A DNA stretch of 64,000 bases from NCBI RefSeq assembly GCF_020520285.1, contig NZ_CP084742.1, positions 5,753,501 to 5,817,500 of the forward strand, written 5' to 3'. The DNA comes from Pseudomonas sp. L5B5 (GTDB lineage Bacteria; Pseudomonadota; Gammaproteobacteria; Pseudomonadales; Pseudomonadaceae). A model generated the notes under the pieces. It had not been told where the DNA came from. It made no database searches and was given only the letters and a program-made list of their open reading frames with translations. The position numbers were made by a program, and so were the translations under genes. Every line of letters starts with the position of its first letter. Positions within the stretch are counted from its first letter, which is position 1. Below are positions 16,446 through 24,771 of the stretch, piece by piece.

Positions 16446-17462
16446 ATGCTACCGACCACCATTACCCGCGAGTTCGTCAAAGGCCTGCCAAAGGCCGAAT
16501 TGCACCTGCACCTGGAAGGCACGCTGGAGCCCGAACTGAAGCTTGCGCTGGCGCAAAGAAACCGGGTCGATATCGGCCAGACCACGATCGAAGAGGTCAA
16601 GCGCAGCTATCAGTTCGACTCGCTGTCGTCATTCCTGCAGGTGTACTACCCGGCGATGAACGTCCTGCAACAGGAAGAAGACTTCTATCAGGTGGCCATG
16701 GCGTACCTGTACAAGGCCCGGGAGCACAATGTCCGGTATGCGGAACTGTTCTTCGATCCTCAGGCCCACACCAGTCGCGGCGTCGCTTTCCAGACCGTCA
16801 TCAACGGCTACCATCGTGCCGTCCGGGACAGTCGCACCCTTGGCGTGGAAACGGCCCTGGTCATGTGTTTTCTGCGGGACATGTCCGCACAGTCGGCCGC
16901 CGACACCCTGGAGCAGGCCCTGCCGTACCGGGACAAGATCCTCGGTGTCGGCCTGGACTCCGACGAGAACGGCAACCCGCCAGGGAAGTTCCGCGAAGTC
17001 TTCAGCAAAGCCCGGCAGGCGGGTTTTCACCTGACGATGCATTGCGACATCGACCAGCACAATTCCATTGGCAACATCCGTGAAGCCTTGCTGGACATCC
17101 AGGTGGATCGCCTGGATCACGGAACCAACATCGTCGAAGACCAGGACCTGGTGGCCTACGTGCGGGACAAGGGCATCGGCCTGACGTGCTGCCCGGTTTC
17201 CAACGGCTTCGTCGGCGACATGAAGGGCAGGGAGATCCTGCAGTTGCTGAGGGCCGGAGTGAAGGTCACGGTCAATTCCGATGACCCGGCCTACTTCCAG
17301 AGCTATGTGTCCGATGACCTGTTCGCCCTGGCACAGCACTACCCGATGACACCCGCCGAGATGGTGCAGCTGGCAAGGAATTCTTTCCAGGTCAGCTGGC
17401 TGCCGGCAGTCAGGAAGGCGGCGTATCTCAAGGAAATCGACGACTACGTGGCAGGTTATTGA
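16446..17462 (+). CDS. Adenine deaminase-like enzyme with altered HxxE motif
   Basis: A 338-residue member of the adenosine/adenine deaminase superfamily, starting 4 bases after the MFS stop with AGGAG 9 bases upstream. HLHLEGTLEPE (His20, His22), YAELFFDPQAHT and GVGLDSDENGNPP match the adenine deaminase branch (yeast Aah1, Pseudomonas Pa0148 type). RLDHG and NSDDP (Asp279/Asp280) complete the metal site. Where that branch normally has HAGEEGP, this protein reads His199-Cys-Asp-Ile-Asp203, so the catalytic Glu three residues after His is replaced by Ile. The fold and metal ligands are otherwise intact, so it is not a pseudogene, but activity or substrate is probably different. Confidence 0.83.
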   Translation: MLPTTITREFVKGLPKAELHLHLEGTLEPELKLALAQRNRVDIGQTTIEEVKRSYQFDSLSSFLQVYYPAMNVLQQEEDFYQVAMAYLYKAREHNVRYAELFFDPQAHTSRGVAFQTVINGYHRAVRDSRTLGVETALVMCFLRDMSAQSAADTLEQALPYRDKILGVGLDSDENGNPPGKFREVFSKARQAGFHLTMHCDIDQHNSIGNIREALLDIQVDRLDHGTNIVEDQDLVAYVRDKGIGLTCCPVSNGFVGDMKGREILQLLRAGVKVTVNSDDPAYFQSYVSDDLFALAQHYPMTPAEMVQLARNSFQVSWLPAVRKAAYLKEIDDYVAGY

Positions 17463-17531
17463 TCCGGGAAAACCGGGGGCGTCTCGCCAAGCGAGCTTGC
17501 AGGGGACCCGGCCTGTTTTCCGTGAATGCTC

Positions 17532-18086
17532 CTAGGTGCGCAGCCCGTTGAGCAGCAGGTCGGTAGCGATGTTCTCCAGGCCCAGGGACGCAACGCGTCC
17601 TGCCAGAGCCGATTCGGCCAGGCCGGCCACGGCGTAGCTGAACAGGTCGCTCAGGCCGATTGCGGTCAGGCCGATCTTGAACAATCCCTCCTTTTGCCCG
17701 CGGATGAAGAAGGCTTCCATGAGCTGTTCGTAAGCCTGCAGTTTCTGGTCGACTTCCCGGGCACGCGGGGTGTGGGGGGAGCGCCCGTAGCTCAGCAGGA
17801 AGGCACAGGCCTCCTTGTGCGCCAGGTGATTGTGCACCAGCCCGGAGAATGCCTGCGCTGCTGGCAGGTTGTCCTGCAGGGCCGAACGCGCGGCCTCCAG
17901 CATGGCGCTGATGCAGCGGTCGCGCAGGGTGTCGATCAGCTCCTCGCGAGTCTTGGCGTAGCGGTACAGCGTGGTCTTGCCGATGCGCACGGTGCTGGCC
18001 AGCTCTTGCAGGGAGGCGCGTGGATTACGAGCCAACGCAATGACGAGTTCATTGATGATGTGCTCGTCAATGACGGCTGTTCGCAT
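17532..18086 (-). CDS. TetR-family regulator, downstream of RND operon
   Basis: A 184-residue TetR repressor-type protein with AAGGA 6 bases before its ATG. The N-terminal helix-turn-helix is ASLQELASTVRIGKTTLYRY (about 24-43), followed by a helical ligand domain. It is 108 bases beyond the RND outer-membrane gene in the same direction. It is the same subfamily as the TetR at 24098: both begin with a weak N-terminal arm, have the R-P-S-L-DLA helix, and end in an FF-RGQ-G-F segment near residue 140. It may be the last gene of the operon or have its own promoter. Confidence 0.85.
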   Translation of the reverse strand: MRTAVIDEHIINELVIALARNPRASLQELASTVRIGKTTLYRYAKTREELIDTLRDRCISAMLEAARSALQDNLPAAQAFSGLVHNHLAHKEACAFLLSYGRSPHTPRAREVDQKLQAYEQLMEAFFIRGQKEGLFKIGLTAIGLSDLFSYAVAGLAESALAGRVASLGLENIATDLLLNGLRT

Positions 18087-18194
18087 GTCAATTCCTTACT
18101 TCGCGGATGCAGGCGTGAAAGTCTACAGGGCCTGCCGATGCTTGAGGAAAATTGCCGAGTGCCGCGCTGGCCATCCCGGCGCGGCTGGTCGGGT

Positions 18195-19604
18195 TCAGTA
18201 CCAGGCACCTCCCAGCGCCCGATAGAGCGAGACCAGGGCCAGTTGCCGGTCGGTGCTGACCCGGATCAGGTCGATCTGGTCGTTGAAGTGGCTGCGTTGT
18301 GCCTCGAGGTAGCGCAGGTGATTGTCCACGCCACGCTCGTAGCGCGCCCTGGCCAGCACCAGCGCTTCGCCGCTGGCGCCGGCCAGCTCATGCCTTGCCC
18401 GGACCTCCCGGCGCAAGGTGTCGGTAGCATCCAGCGCGTCGGCCACTTCACGGAAGGCGGCCTGTACCGTCTGTTCGTAGCTGGCCACGGCCGAGTCCTT
18501 GCGCACCTTCGCCAGGCTCAGGTTGGCGCGGTTGCGCCCGCCCTGGAACAGCGGCAGCTCGAGGTTCGGAACGAAGCTCCAGGAGCGTGAGCCGCCTTCG
18601 AACAGGTGGGACATCTGGGTACTGGAGCTGCCGAAGGAACCGCTCAGGGTGATGCGCGGGAAAAACGCGGCCCTGGCTGCTCCAATGTCGGCATTCCTGG
18701 CCCTGAGCACATGCTCGCTGGCGAGGATGTCGGGGCGCTGCCCCAGCAGCTCCGAGGGTGCCCCGGGCGCGAGTTCCTGGACGATGCGTTGTTGCTCGCC
18801 TGGCGGGCCGGGCAACAGGCTGGCGGCATCCGGCGTACCCACCAGCAGCACCAGGGCATTGCGCGTCTGGCGCAACAGGCGTTCGCTGCCTTCCAGGTCG
18901 GCCCGGGCCTGTTCCACCAGGCCACGGGCTTCCTGGAAGTCCAGGGCAGTGGCGGTGCCGTTGGCCAGTTGCTGGCGGATCAGCTTCAGCGATGCCCGTC
19001 GAGCCTCCAGGGTCTGCTGGGTCAGCAGGCGCTGGCGCTGGGCCCCTTCCAGGTTGAGATAACCCTGGATCGTCTCGGCAATCAGGGCAATGCGCGCGCT
19101 CTCTGCCGCTTCCCGGGTCGCCAGGAAACGCTCCAGGGCCGAGTCGCTCAGGCTGTTGAGCCGGCCAAACAGGTCCAGTTCGTACTCGGGAAGACTCAGG
19201 CCGACCCGGTAGCTGGACGAGATTCCTTCCTTGCCCGAGCTGGATAGATCGGCCGGCACATGGGCGCGATTGGCGCCGGCCCCAGCGTTCAGCGACGGCA
19301 AGCGCTCACTGCGCTGGATACGGTATTGCGCCCTGGCGGCCTCGATGTCCAGGAGGGCCTGGCGCAGCGAGCGGTTGTTGCCCAGCGCCATCTCCACCAC
19401 CTTGAGCAGGTGCGCGTCGGTGATGAAGGCGCGGTAGCCCTGGAGCCGGGCGTCGCCCGGGATAGCGTGCCCGGGAGACTGCGGCCAGTGCTGGGCCACC
19501 GGCATGGCGGGGCGCTGGTGCTCGGGTGCCAGCGAGCAGCCGGCGAGCACCAGGAACAGGGCCAGCAGGGCAGGGTGCTTGGGATCGATACGGGCCACTG
19601 GCAT
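18195..19604 (-). CDS. RND efflux outer-membrane channel lipoprotein (OprM/NodT family)
   Basis: A 469-residue TolC-like channel. A lipoprotein signal ends at LAGC (Cys about 23), with SLAPEHQRP after it, as in OprM-type proteins. Two repeats of the outer membrane efflux domain are visible, the first with SEYDLFGR-like SLPEYELDLFGRL and IALIAETIQGYLNLEGAQ, the second with RPDILASEHVLRARNADIGAARAAFFPRI. It would form the trimeric outer-membrane duct of the pump. The ATG overlaps the RND gene stop by one base (TAATG), so translation is coupled. Confidence 0.9.
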   Translation of the reverse strand: MPVARIDPKHPALLALFLVLAGCSLAPEHQRPAMPVAQHWPQSPGHAIPGDARLQGYRAFITDAHLLKVVEMALGNNRSLRQALLDIEAARAQYRIQRSERLPSLNAGAGANRAHVPADLSSSGKEGISSSYRVGLSLPEYELDLFGRLNSLSDSALERFLATREAAESARIALIAETIQGYLNLEGAQRQRLLTQQTLEARRASLKLIRQQLANGTATALDFQEARGLVEQARADLEGSERLLRQTRNALVLLVGTPDAASLLPGPPGEQQRIVQELAPGAPSELLGQRPDILASEHVLRARNADIGAARAAFFPRITLSGSFGSSSTQMSHLFEGGSRSWSFVPNLELPLFQGGRNRANLSLAKVRKDSAVASYEQTVQAAFREVADALDATDTLRREVRARHELAGASGEALVLARARYERGVDNHLRYLEAQRSHFNDQIDLIRVSTDRQLALVSLYRALGGAWY

Positions 19605-22600
19605 TACTCCTTCACCGGTTCCGAGGTCGTGTCATGGGGTTGTGGGGTGGGCTGTTTCCTGGACCGCAGGCCCAGGACCGAGACAAAGAAGATCGGCACC
19701 AGCACCACCCCCAGGAAGGTGGCCGAGATCATCCCGCCGATGACTCCGGTGCCGATGGCTTTCTGGCTGGCGGCGCCGGCGCCGACCGCCAGGGTCAGGG
19801 GCACGACCCCGAGAATGAACGCCACGGAGGTCATGATGATCGGGCGAAAGCGCAGTCGCGCCGCCTCCACGGCCGCCTCTTTCAGCGAGCGGCCTTGTTC
19901 GAGCAGGTCCTTGGCGAACTCGACGATCAGGATCGCGTTCTTCGCGGCCAGCCCGATGATGGTAATCAGCCCCACCTTGAAGTAGACGTCGTTGGGCATG
20001 CCCGCGACGGTTACCGCGGCTACCGCGCCCAATGCGCCAATCGGCACGATGAGCATGACGCTCATGGGGATGGCCCAGCTCTCGTAGAGCGCCACCAGCA
20101 ACAGGAACACCACGACCACCGCCAGTATCAGCAGCTGGCTGGCCTGCCCGCTGGCGAGCTTTTCCTGGTACGACAGGCCGGTCCACTCGTAGCCGATGCC
20201 GGCGGGCAACTGGCTGGCCAGTTTCTCCATCTCGGCCATGGCTTCGCCGGTGCTGGTACCGGGCGCCGCGTCACCGGCGATCTTGATACTGGGATAGGCG
20301 TTGTACCTGACGATCTGGACCGGGCCTTCTTCCCATTTCAACGTCACGAAAGCGCTTAGTGGCACGAGGTTGCCGCTGCTGTTGCTGACGTGCAGATTAA
20401 GGATGGTCTCTGGGCGGACCCGATCCTCGGCGCGAGCCTGGACCACGACCCGCTGCTGGCGACCGGCATTGGAAAAATCGTTGATCACCGCGGAGCCGAA
20501 TGCATTGGCCAGCGCATTGCTGATGACGTCGAAGCCCACTCCCATGGCCTGGGCTTTTTCCCGGTCGATGGCAACACGCAGCTGCGGTGCTTCGTTCAGC
20601 CCCTCCATCATGGCGTAGAGGATCTTGGGGTTGGCGCTGGCTTTTTCCAGCAACTGGTCCCGGGCCGCGAGCAGCGCCTGGCGTCCGACATTGGCGCGGT
20701 CCTGCAAGCGCAGGGCAAAACCGCCGGAGTTGCCCAGGCCCTCGATGGGCGGTGGACTGATCGCCAGGATGGCGCCGTCCGATGCCTGGGCAAAACGTTC
20801 GTTGAGTTTCTGCGTTTCGGCGGCTGCGGACTGCTCGGCGTCGCGTTCCGACCAGTCGGTGAGCGAAGGGAAGATCAGTGCGGCGTTTTCCCCCATGCCC
20901 GAGAAGCTGTAGCCCATCAGCAGGAATGTGGACGCCGTGGCTGGGCGAGCCAGCAGATACTCCTCCAGTTCGTCGCTGACCGCCGATGTGCGTTCGCGGG
21001 TGGCGCCGGGTGGCAACTGGATGTCGACGATGGTGTAGCCCTGGTCCTCGCTGGGCACGAACGACTCGGGCAGGCGCAGGTAGGCCAGGCCCAGCGCGCC
21101 CAGGAGGGCGGTGTAGATCAGCATGTAGCGTCCCGTCTGTTGCACCAGGCGGGTGCTGAGCAGGCTGTAGCGTTCGGTCAGCGCATTGAAGTGCCGGTTG
21201 AACGCGCCGAAGAACCCGCGTTTTGGCTCATGGCCGTGGGCTACCGGCTTGAGCAGGGTGGCACAAAGGGCAGGGGTGAAGGTCAGGGCCAGGAAGCCCG
21301 AGAACAGGATGGAGATGGCCAGCGAGATGGAGAACTGCCGGTAGATCACGCCTACCGATCCGCCCATCAGGGCCAGCGGCAGGAACACCGCCGCCAGTAC
21401 CAGGGTGATGCCGATGATGGCGCCCGATACCTGCTCCATCGCCTTGGCGGTGGCCTGGACCGGAGACAGGCCTTCCTCGGCCATGATCCGCTCGACGTTC
21501 TCGACCACGACGATGGCGTCGTCCACCAGGATACCGATGGCCAGCACCATGCCGAACATGGTCATCATGTTCACCGAGAAGCCCAGCAGGCACATCACGC
21601 CCAGGGTGCCCAGCAGGCAGACCGGGACCACGATGGCCGGGATCAGGGTGTAGCGCAGGTTCTGCAGGAACAGGAACATCACCAGGAACACCAGCACCAT
21701 CGCTTCGAGCAACGTGTAGATGACCTTCTCGATCGCCACCTTGACGAACCTGGAGGTGTCGTAGGGCACCACGAACTCGACGTTGTCCGGAAAGTACGGC
21801 GACAGTTCGGCCAGGCGCGCCTTGACCGCCTCTGCGGTCGCCAGGGCATTGGCCCCCGGCGACAGTTGCACGGCGCTGCCCACGGCGGGTTGCCCATCGA
21901 GGCGGGTGGCGAAGCTGTAGTCCTGGCTACCGACCTCCACGCGTGCCACGTCACGGAGCTTGACCCGAGTGCCATCGATATTGGCACGCAGGAGGATTTC
22001 CCCGAATTCGTCGGGTGTGCTCAGGGTGCCCTTGACCGCCAGGGTTGCGGTGACCTGCTGTTTGCCCGGGGTTGGCGCGGCACCGAAACTGCCGGCGGGC
22101 ACTTCGACGTTCTGGGCCTTTATCGCCTCGCTCACGTCGTCGATGGACAGCCCGAAGCCGATCAGCTTCTGGGTGTCGACCCACACCCGCATGGCGCCTT
22201 CGGCCGCGAAGACCTGCAGCTTGCCGACCCCTGGCAGGCGGCGGATCTCCGGGTTGATGGTGCGTGCCATGTAGTCCGCCAGGGCGCTGGTGTCTTCACC
22301 GACCTGGCCGTCCTTGTACTTGAGGGCATAGATCATCAGGAAGCCGGACGTGGTCTGCTCGACCTCCAGCCCCTGGGTCAGCACCTGCTGTGGCAGCCGG
22401 GCCTCGGCCTGCTTGAGGCGGTTCTGCACGTCCACCTGGGCCAGGTCCGGATCGGTGCCCGGACTGAAGGTCACGATGATTTCGGCCACGCCGTTGGAGT
22501 TGCTGGCGGACTCGAAATAGAGCAGGCCCTTGGCGCCACTGAGCTCCTCCTCGATGACACTGGTCACCGAGTGGGTCAGGGTCGTTGCCGAGGCGCCGGG

Positions 22601-22747
22601 GTAGGTCGCATAGATGTTGATCTGTGGCGGCGCGACATCGGGGTATTGCGCCACCGGCAGGGACGGTATCAAGAGCAGCCCGAACATCGAGATGAACAGG
22701 GCCACGACCCACGCGAAGTTGGGTCGCTGGATAAAAAACGCAGGCAT
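19604..22747 (-). CDS. RND (HAE1) efflux transporter, inner-membrane pump
   Basis: A 1047-residue resistance-nodulation-division pump, the normal AcrB/MexB length, with AGAGGAA before the ATG. MPAFFIQRPNFAWV opens span 1. The proton-relay motif GILVDDAIVVVENVERI (about 400) has the paired aspartates, and the second-half motifs GLAAKNAILIVEFAKD and RLRFRPIIMTSVAFILGVVPL are present. It takes hydrophobic drugs or metabolites from the periplasm and inner membrane, using the proton gradient. It is middle gene of the adaptor-pump-channel operon, 26 bases after the adaptor. Substrate range is not predictable from sequence alone. Confidence 0.93.
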   Translation of the reverse strand: MPAFFIQRPNFAWVVALFISMFGLLLIPSLPVAQYPDVAPPQINIYATYPGASATTLTHSVTSVIEEELSGAKGLLYFESASNSNGVAEIIVTFSPGTDPDLAQVDVQNRLKQAEARLPQQVLTQGLEVEQTTSGFLMIYALKYKDGQVGEDTSALADYMARTINPEIRRLPGVGKLQVFAAEGAMRVWVDTQKLIGFGLSIDDVSEAIKAQNVEVPAGSFGAAPTPGKQQVTATLAVKGTLSTPDEFGEILLRANIDGTRVKLRDVARVEVGSQDYSFATRLDGQPAVGSAVQLSPGANALATAEAVKARLAELSPYFPDNVEFVVPYDTSRFVKVAIEKVIYTLLEAMVLVFLVMFLFLQNLRYTLIPAIVVPVCLLGTLGVMCLLGFSVNMMTMFGMVLAIGILVDDAIVVVENVERIMAEEGLSPVQATAKAMEQVSGAIIGITLVLAAVFLPLALMGGSVGVIYRQFSISLAISILFSGFLALTFTPALCATLLKPVAHGHEPKRGFFGAFNRHFNALTERYSLLSTRLVQQTGRYMLIYTALLGALGLAYLRLPESFVPSEDQGYTIVDIQLPPGATRERTSAVSDELEEYLLARPATASTFLLMGYSFSGMGENAALIFPSLTDWSERDAEQSAAAETQKLNERFAQASDGAILAISPPPIEGLGNSGGFALRLQDRANVGRQALLAARDQLLEKASANPKILYAMMEGLNEAPQLRVAIDREKAQAMGVGFDVISNALANAFGSAVINDFSNAGRQQRVVVQARAEDRVRPETILNLHVSNSSGNLVPLSAFVTLKWEEGPVQIVRYNAYPSIKIAGDAAPGTSTGEAMAEMEKLASQLPAGIGYEWTGLSYQEKLASGQASQLLILAVVVVFLLLVALYESWAIPMSVMLIVPIGALGAVAAVTVAGMPNDVYFKVGLITIIGLAAKNAILIVEFAKDLLEQGRSLKEAAVEAARLRFRPIIMTSVAFILGVVPLTLAVGAGAASQKAIGTGVIGGMISATFLGVVLVPIFFVSVLGLRSRKQPTPQPHDTTSEPVKE

Positions 22748-22773
22748 GCTGGGTTCCTCTGCTTCGAGTCGCT

Positions 22774-23931
22774 TCAGTCGCTCGAGGTCTGTTGCCGGAG
22801 ATGGGACACGGGTGTGAAGTTGACCTTGTCACCTGCGCTCAAGCCTTCCAGATTGCTCACCACCACCAGTTCGCCGGTTTTCAGGCCATCGACGATGTGC
22901 CAGCGCGAGGTGTGCATGTCACCGGTCTGCACGGGGCGCAGTTCGAGCTGGTTTTGGCTGTTCACCACCCAGACCTGCGCCTGGCCCTGGCGATCTCGCT
23001 GGATGGCCCGTTGCGGCAGCAGCACTGCCTGGTGGTCCGTACCCTGGGGCGCACTGACCCGGACATACATGCCGGGCAGCAGCAGGCGGTCTTCATTGGC
23101 GAAGCGACCGCGCATGGTCACCTGGCCGGTGCCGGGATCGACCGCCACGTCGGCGAACAGCAGCGCGCCTTCGCGGTTGTAGCGGGTGTCCTCGATCTGT
23201 ACGCGCAGGTGCTGGTCCGAATCGGCCGAAAGCGTGCCGTCATCCAGGGCGGCCTTGAGCCTGATGGCTTGGGAGGCCGACTGACTGAAGTCGACGTAGA
23301 TCGGGTCCAGTTGCTTGATCTCGGCCATCAGCGAGGCTTCTCCCTGGCCCACCAGGGCACCTTCGGTGACCATGGCCTTGCCGATCTTGCCGGAGATCGG
23401 CGCCCGGACGTGGGCGTAGCCCAAGTTCAGGCGAGCTGTCTCGACATCCGCCTGGGCGCTCTGCTGGGCGGCCTGGGCGCGCTTGAGGGTGGCGACGGCG
23501 GTATCGAAATCCTCTGAGCTGATGGCATTGATCGCCACCAGGGGTTCGTAGCGCTTGATCTTCGACTGGGCGTCCATGGCATCGGCGCCAGCCTTGGCCA
23601 ACTCGCCCTGGGCCCGAGCAAGGGCGGCCTTCATCGGCGCCGGATCGATTTCGAACAACAGGTCCCCGACCTTGACCTCGGCTCCTTCCTCGAAGTGGCG
23701 CCGGGTGACGATGCCGGGCACGCGTGCGCGGATTTGCGCGATGCGTATCGGTTCGACCCGCCCGGGCAGTTGCGCGGTCAGTTGCAGTCGAGTGGGGGCG
23801 ATCTTCTCGACGCTGACCAACTTGATGACAGGCTCCTGCACGGGCTGTTCCGACTGGTGGCATCCGGCAAGGCTGGCCGGTGCCAGGAAGGCAGCCAGGG
23901 CCAGGGCTCGGCAGCGCTCTTTGCTATCCAT
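22774..23931 (-). CDS. RND efflux periplasmic adaptor (MexA family)
   Basis: A 385-residue membrane-fusion protein. The signal ends in a lipobox LAGC (Cys about 24), so it is probably lipid-anchored on the inner membrane. The lipoyl/barrel-sandwich halves (VPGIVTRRHFEEGAEVKVGD and LNLGYAHVRAPISGKIG) flank the alpha-hairpin at about residues 100-165. It bridges the RND pump and the outer-membrane channel. It is first in the operon and divergent from the TetR gene at 24098. Confidence 0.92.
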   Translation of the reverse strand: MDSKERCRALALAAFLAPASLAGCHQSEQPVQEPVIKLVSVEKIAPTRLQLTAQLPGRVEPIRIAQIRARVPGIVTRRHFEEGAEVKVGDLLFEIDPAPMKAALARAQGELAKAGADAMDAQSKIKRYEPLVAINAISSEDFDTAVATLKRAQAAQQSAQADVETARLNLGYAHVRAPISGKIGKAMVTEGALVGQGEASLMAEIKQLDPIYVDFSQSASQAIRLKAALDDGTLSADSDQHLRVQIEDTRYNREGALLFADVAVDPGTGQVTMRGRFANEDRLLLPGMYVRVSAPQGTDHQAVLLPQRAIQRDRQGQAQVWVVNSQNQLELRPVQTGDMHTSRWHIVDGLKTGELVVVSNLEGLSAGDKVNFTPVSHLRQQTSSD

Positions 23932-23990
23932 TTTTCCCTCTCAAGGGTTTGGCGTTATGAAGGGCGCGAATGATGTCATTTAGGTTTTTT

Positions 23991-24008
23991 TGGAGCAATA
24001 ATGCTCCA
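23991..24008. promoter_or_regulatory. 18-bp palindrome, candidate TetR operator
   Basis: TGGAGCA-ATAA-TGCTCCA, a perfect 7-4-7 inverted repeat between the RND operon and the divergent TetR gene, where an operator of that regulator would sit. Binding is inferred from position and symmetry. Confidence 0.6.
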
Positions 24009-24097
24009 CTATGAATTTAATGGTTTCATTTGGTGCAAGATATTTCAGGGTTGTATTCGCTGGCGACCAGATAGCTTTCACAGGCAAGGAGCAGGAA

Positions 24098-24658
24098 ATG
24101 ACAAAGAACACTCCGGACGAACGCGTGTTGAGGATATTGGCGCAGGCTATCGCGACCCGCCCCCACAGCACGTTGAAGGACCTGGCGCCGCAGGCCGGCA
24201 TGAGCAAGGCGACCCTTCACCGGTTCTGCGGTACCCGGGAAAACCTGGTGCAGATGCTGCTCGACCATGCAGCGCAGGTCCTCAACACCTTGGTGGAGGC
24301 CTGCGAGCTTGACGTTTACAGCTCGAGCAGTGGCTTGCGCCGTTTGATTTCCATGCACCTGGAGCAGCGCGAGTTCATTCACTTCCTGATGTTCCAGGCA
24401 CCGCCAGGTACCTTGAACGAAGCCGGTGATGGCGAGCGTTGGCACGGCTACATCGATGCGCTGGATGCGTTCTTTCTGCGCGGGCAGCGTGCCGGGGCCT
24501 TTCGTATCGATTTGCCTGCGGTGGCCATGTCCGAGTTGTTCATGGCGACGGTATGGGCGGTCATCGATGCCGAGCGCAGGGGACGCATCGCCCGTGCAGG
24601 CCGCAGTCAGATGATCGAGGAGTTTTTCCTGTCGGGAACCGCCCACCGGCTCTGTTGA
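24098..24658 (+). CDS. TetR-family regulator, divergent from RND operon
   Basis: A 186-residue TetR protein. ATG 24098 has AAGGAG 6 bases upstream, which decides it over ATG 24011 whose extra 29 residues look non-coding. Helix-turn-helix STLKDLAPQAGMSKATLHRF lies at about residues 24-43, with a helical ligand domain after it. Divergent placement over the 18-bp palindrome at 23991 makes it the likely local repressor of the pump. The related TetR at 17532 may respond to another signal. Confidence 0.86.
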   Translation: MTKNTPDERVLRILAQAIATRPHSTLKDLAPQAGMSKATLHRFCGTRENLVQMLLDHAAQVLNTLVEACELDVYSSSSGLRRLISMHLEQREFIHFLMFQAPPGTLNEAGDGERWHGYIDALDAFFLRGQRAGAFRIDLPAVAMSELFMATVWAVIDAERRGRIARAGRSQMIEEFFLSGTAHRLC

Positions 24659-24771
24659 GAGGCGTGCCCGTCCCTCGGGAGAGGGGCGGGCAAGTCACAA
24701 GATCCTGGGTCGCCGGTGGCGGTTTTTGCAGGTTTCTGGTCTATAGCCGAGAGTGCACGGCCGGGTATCGC
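24659..24771. other. Convergent spacer TetR / ABC permease
   Basis: 113 bases between convergent genes. GTGCCCGTCCCTCGGGAGAGGGGCGG contains an imperfect G/C hairpin at about 24663-24690 with no U-tract; given only as positions because it is a weak terminator candidate. Confidence 0.3.

Noticed and set aside
16446..17462. Second deaminase as an inactive pseudogene
   Set aside because: Frame, length and metal ligands are intact; only one motif differs.
20390..23182. Long open frame antisense to the RND pump and adaptor
   Set aside because: Shadow of real genes, rich in His/Gln/Arg, no family features.
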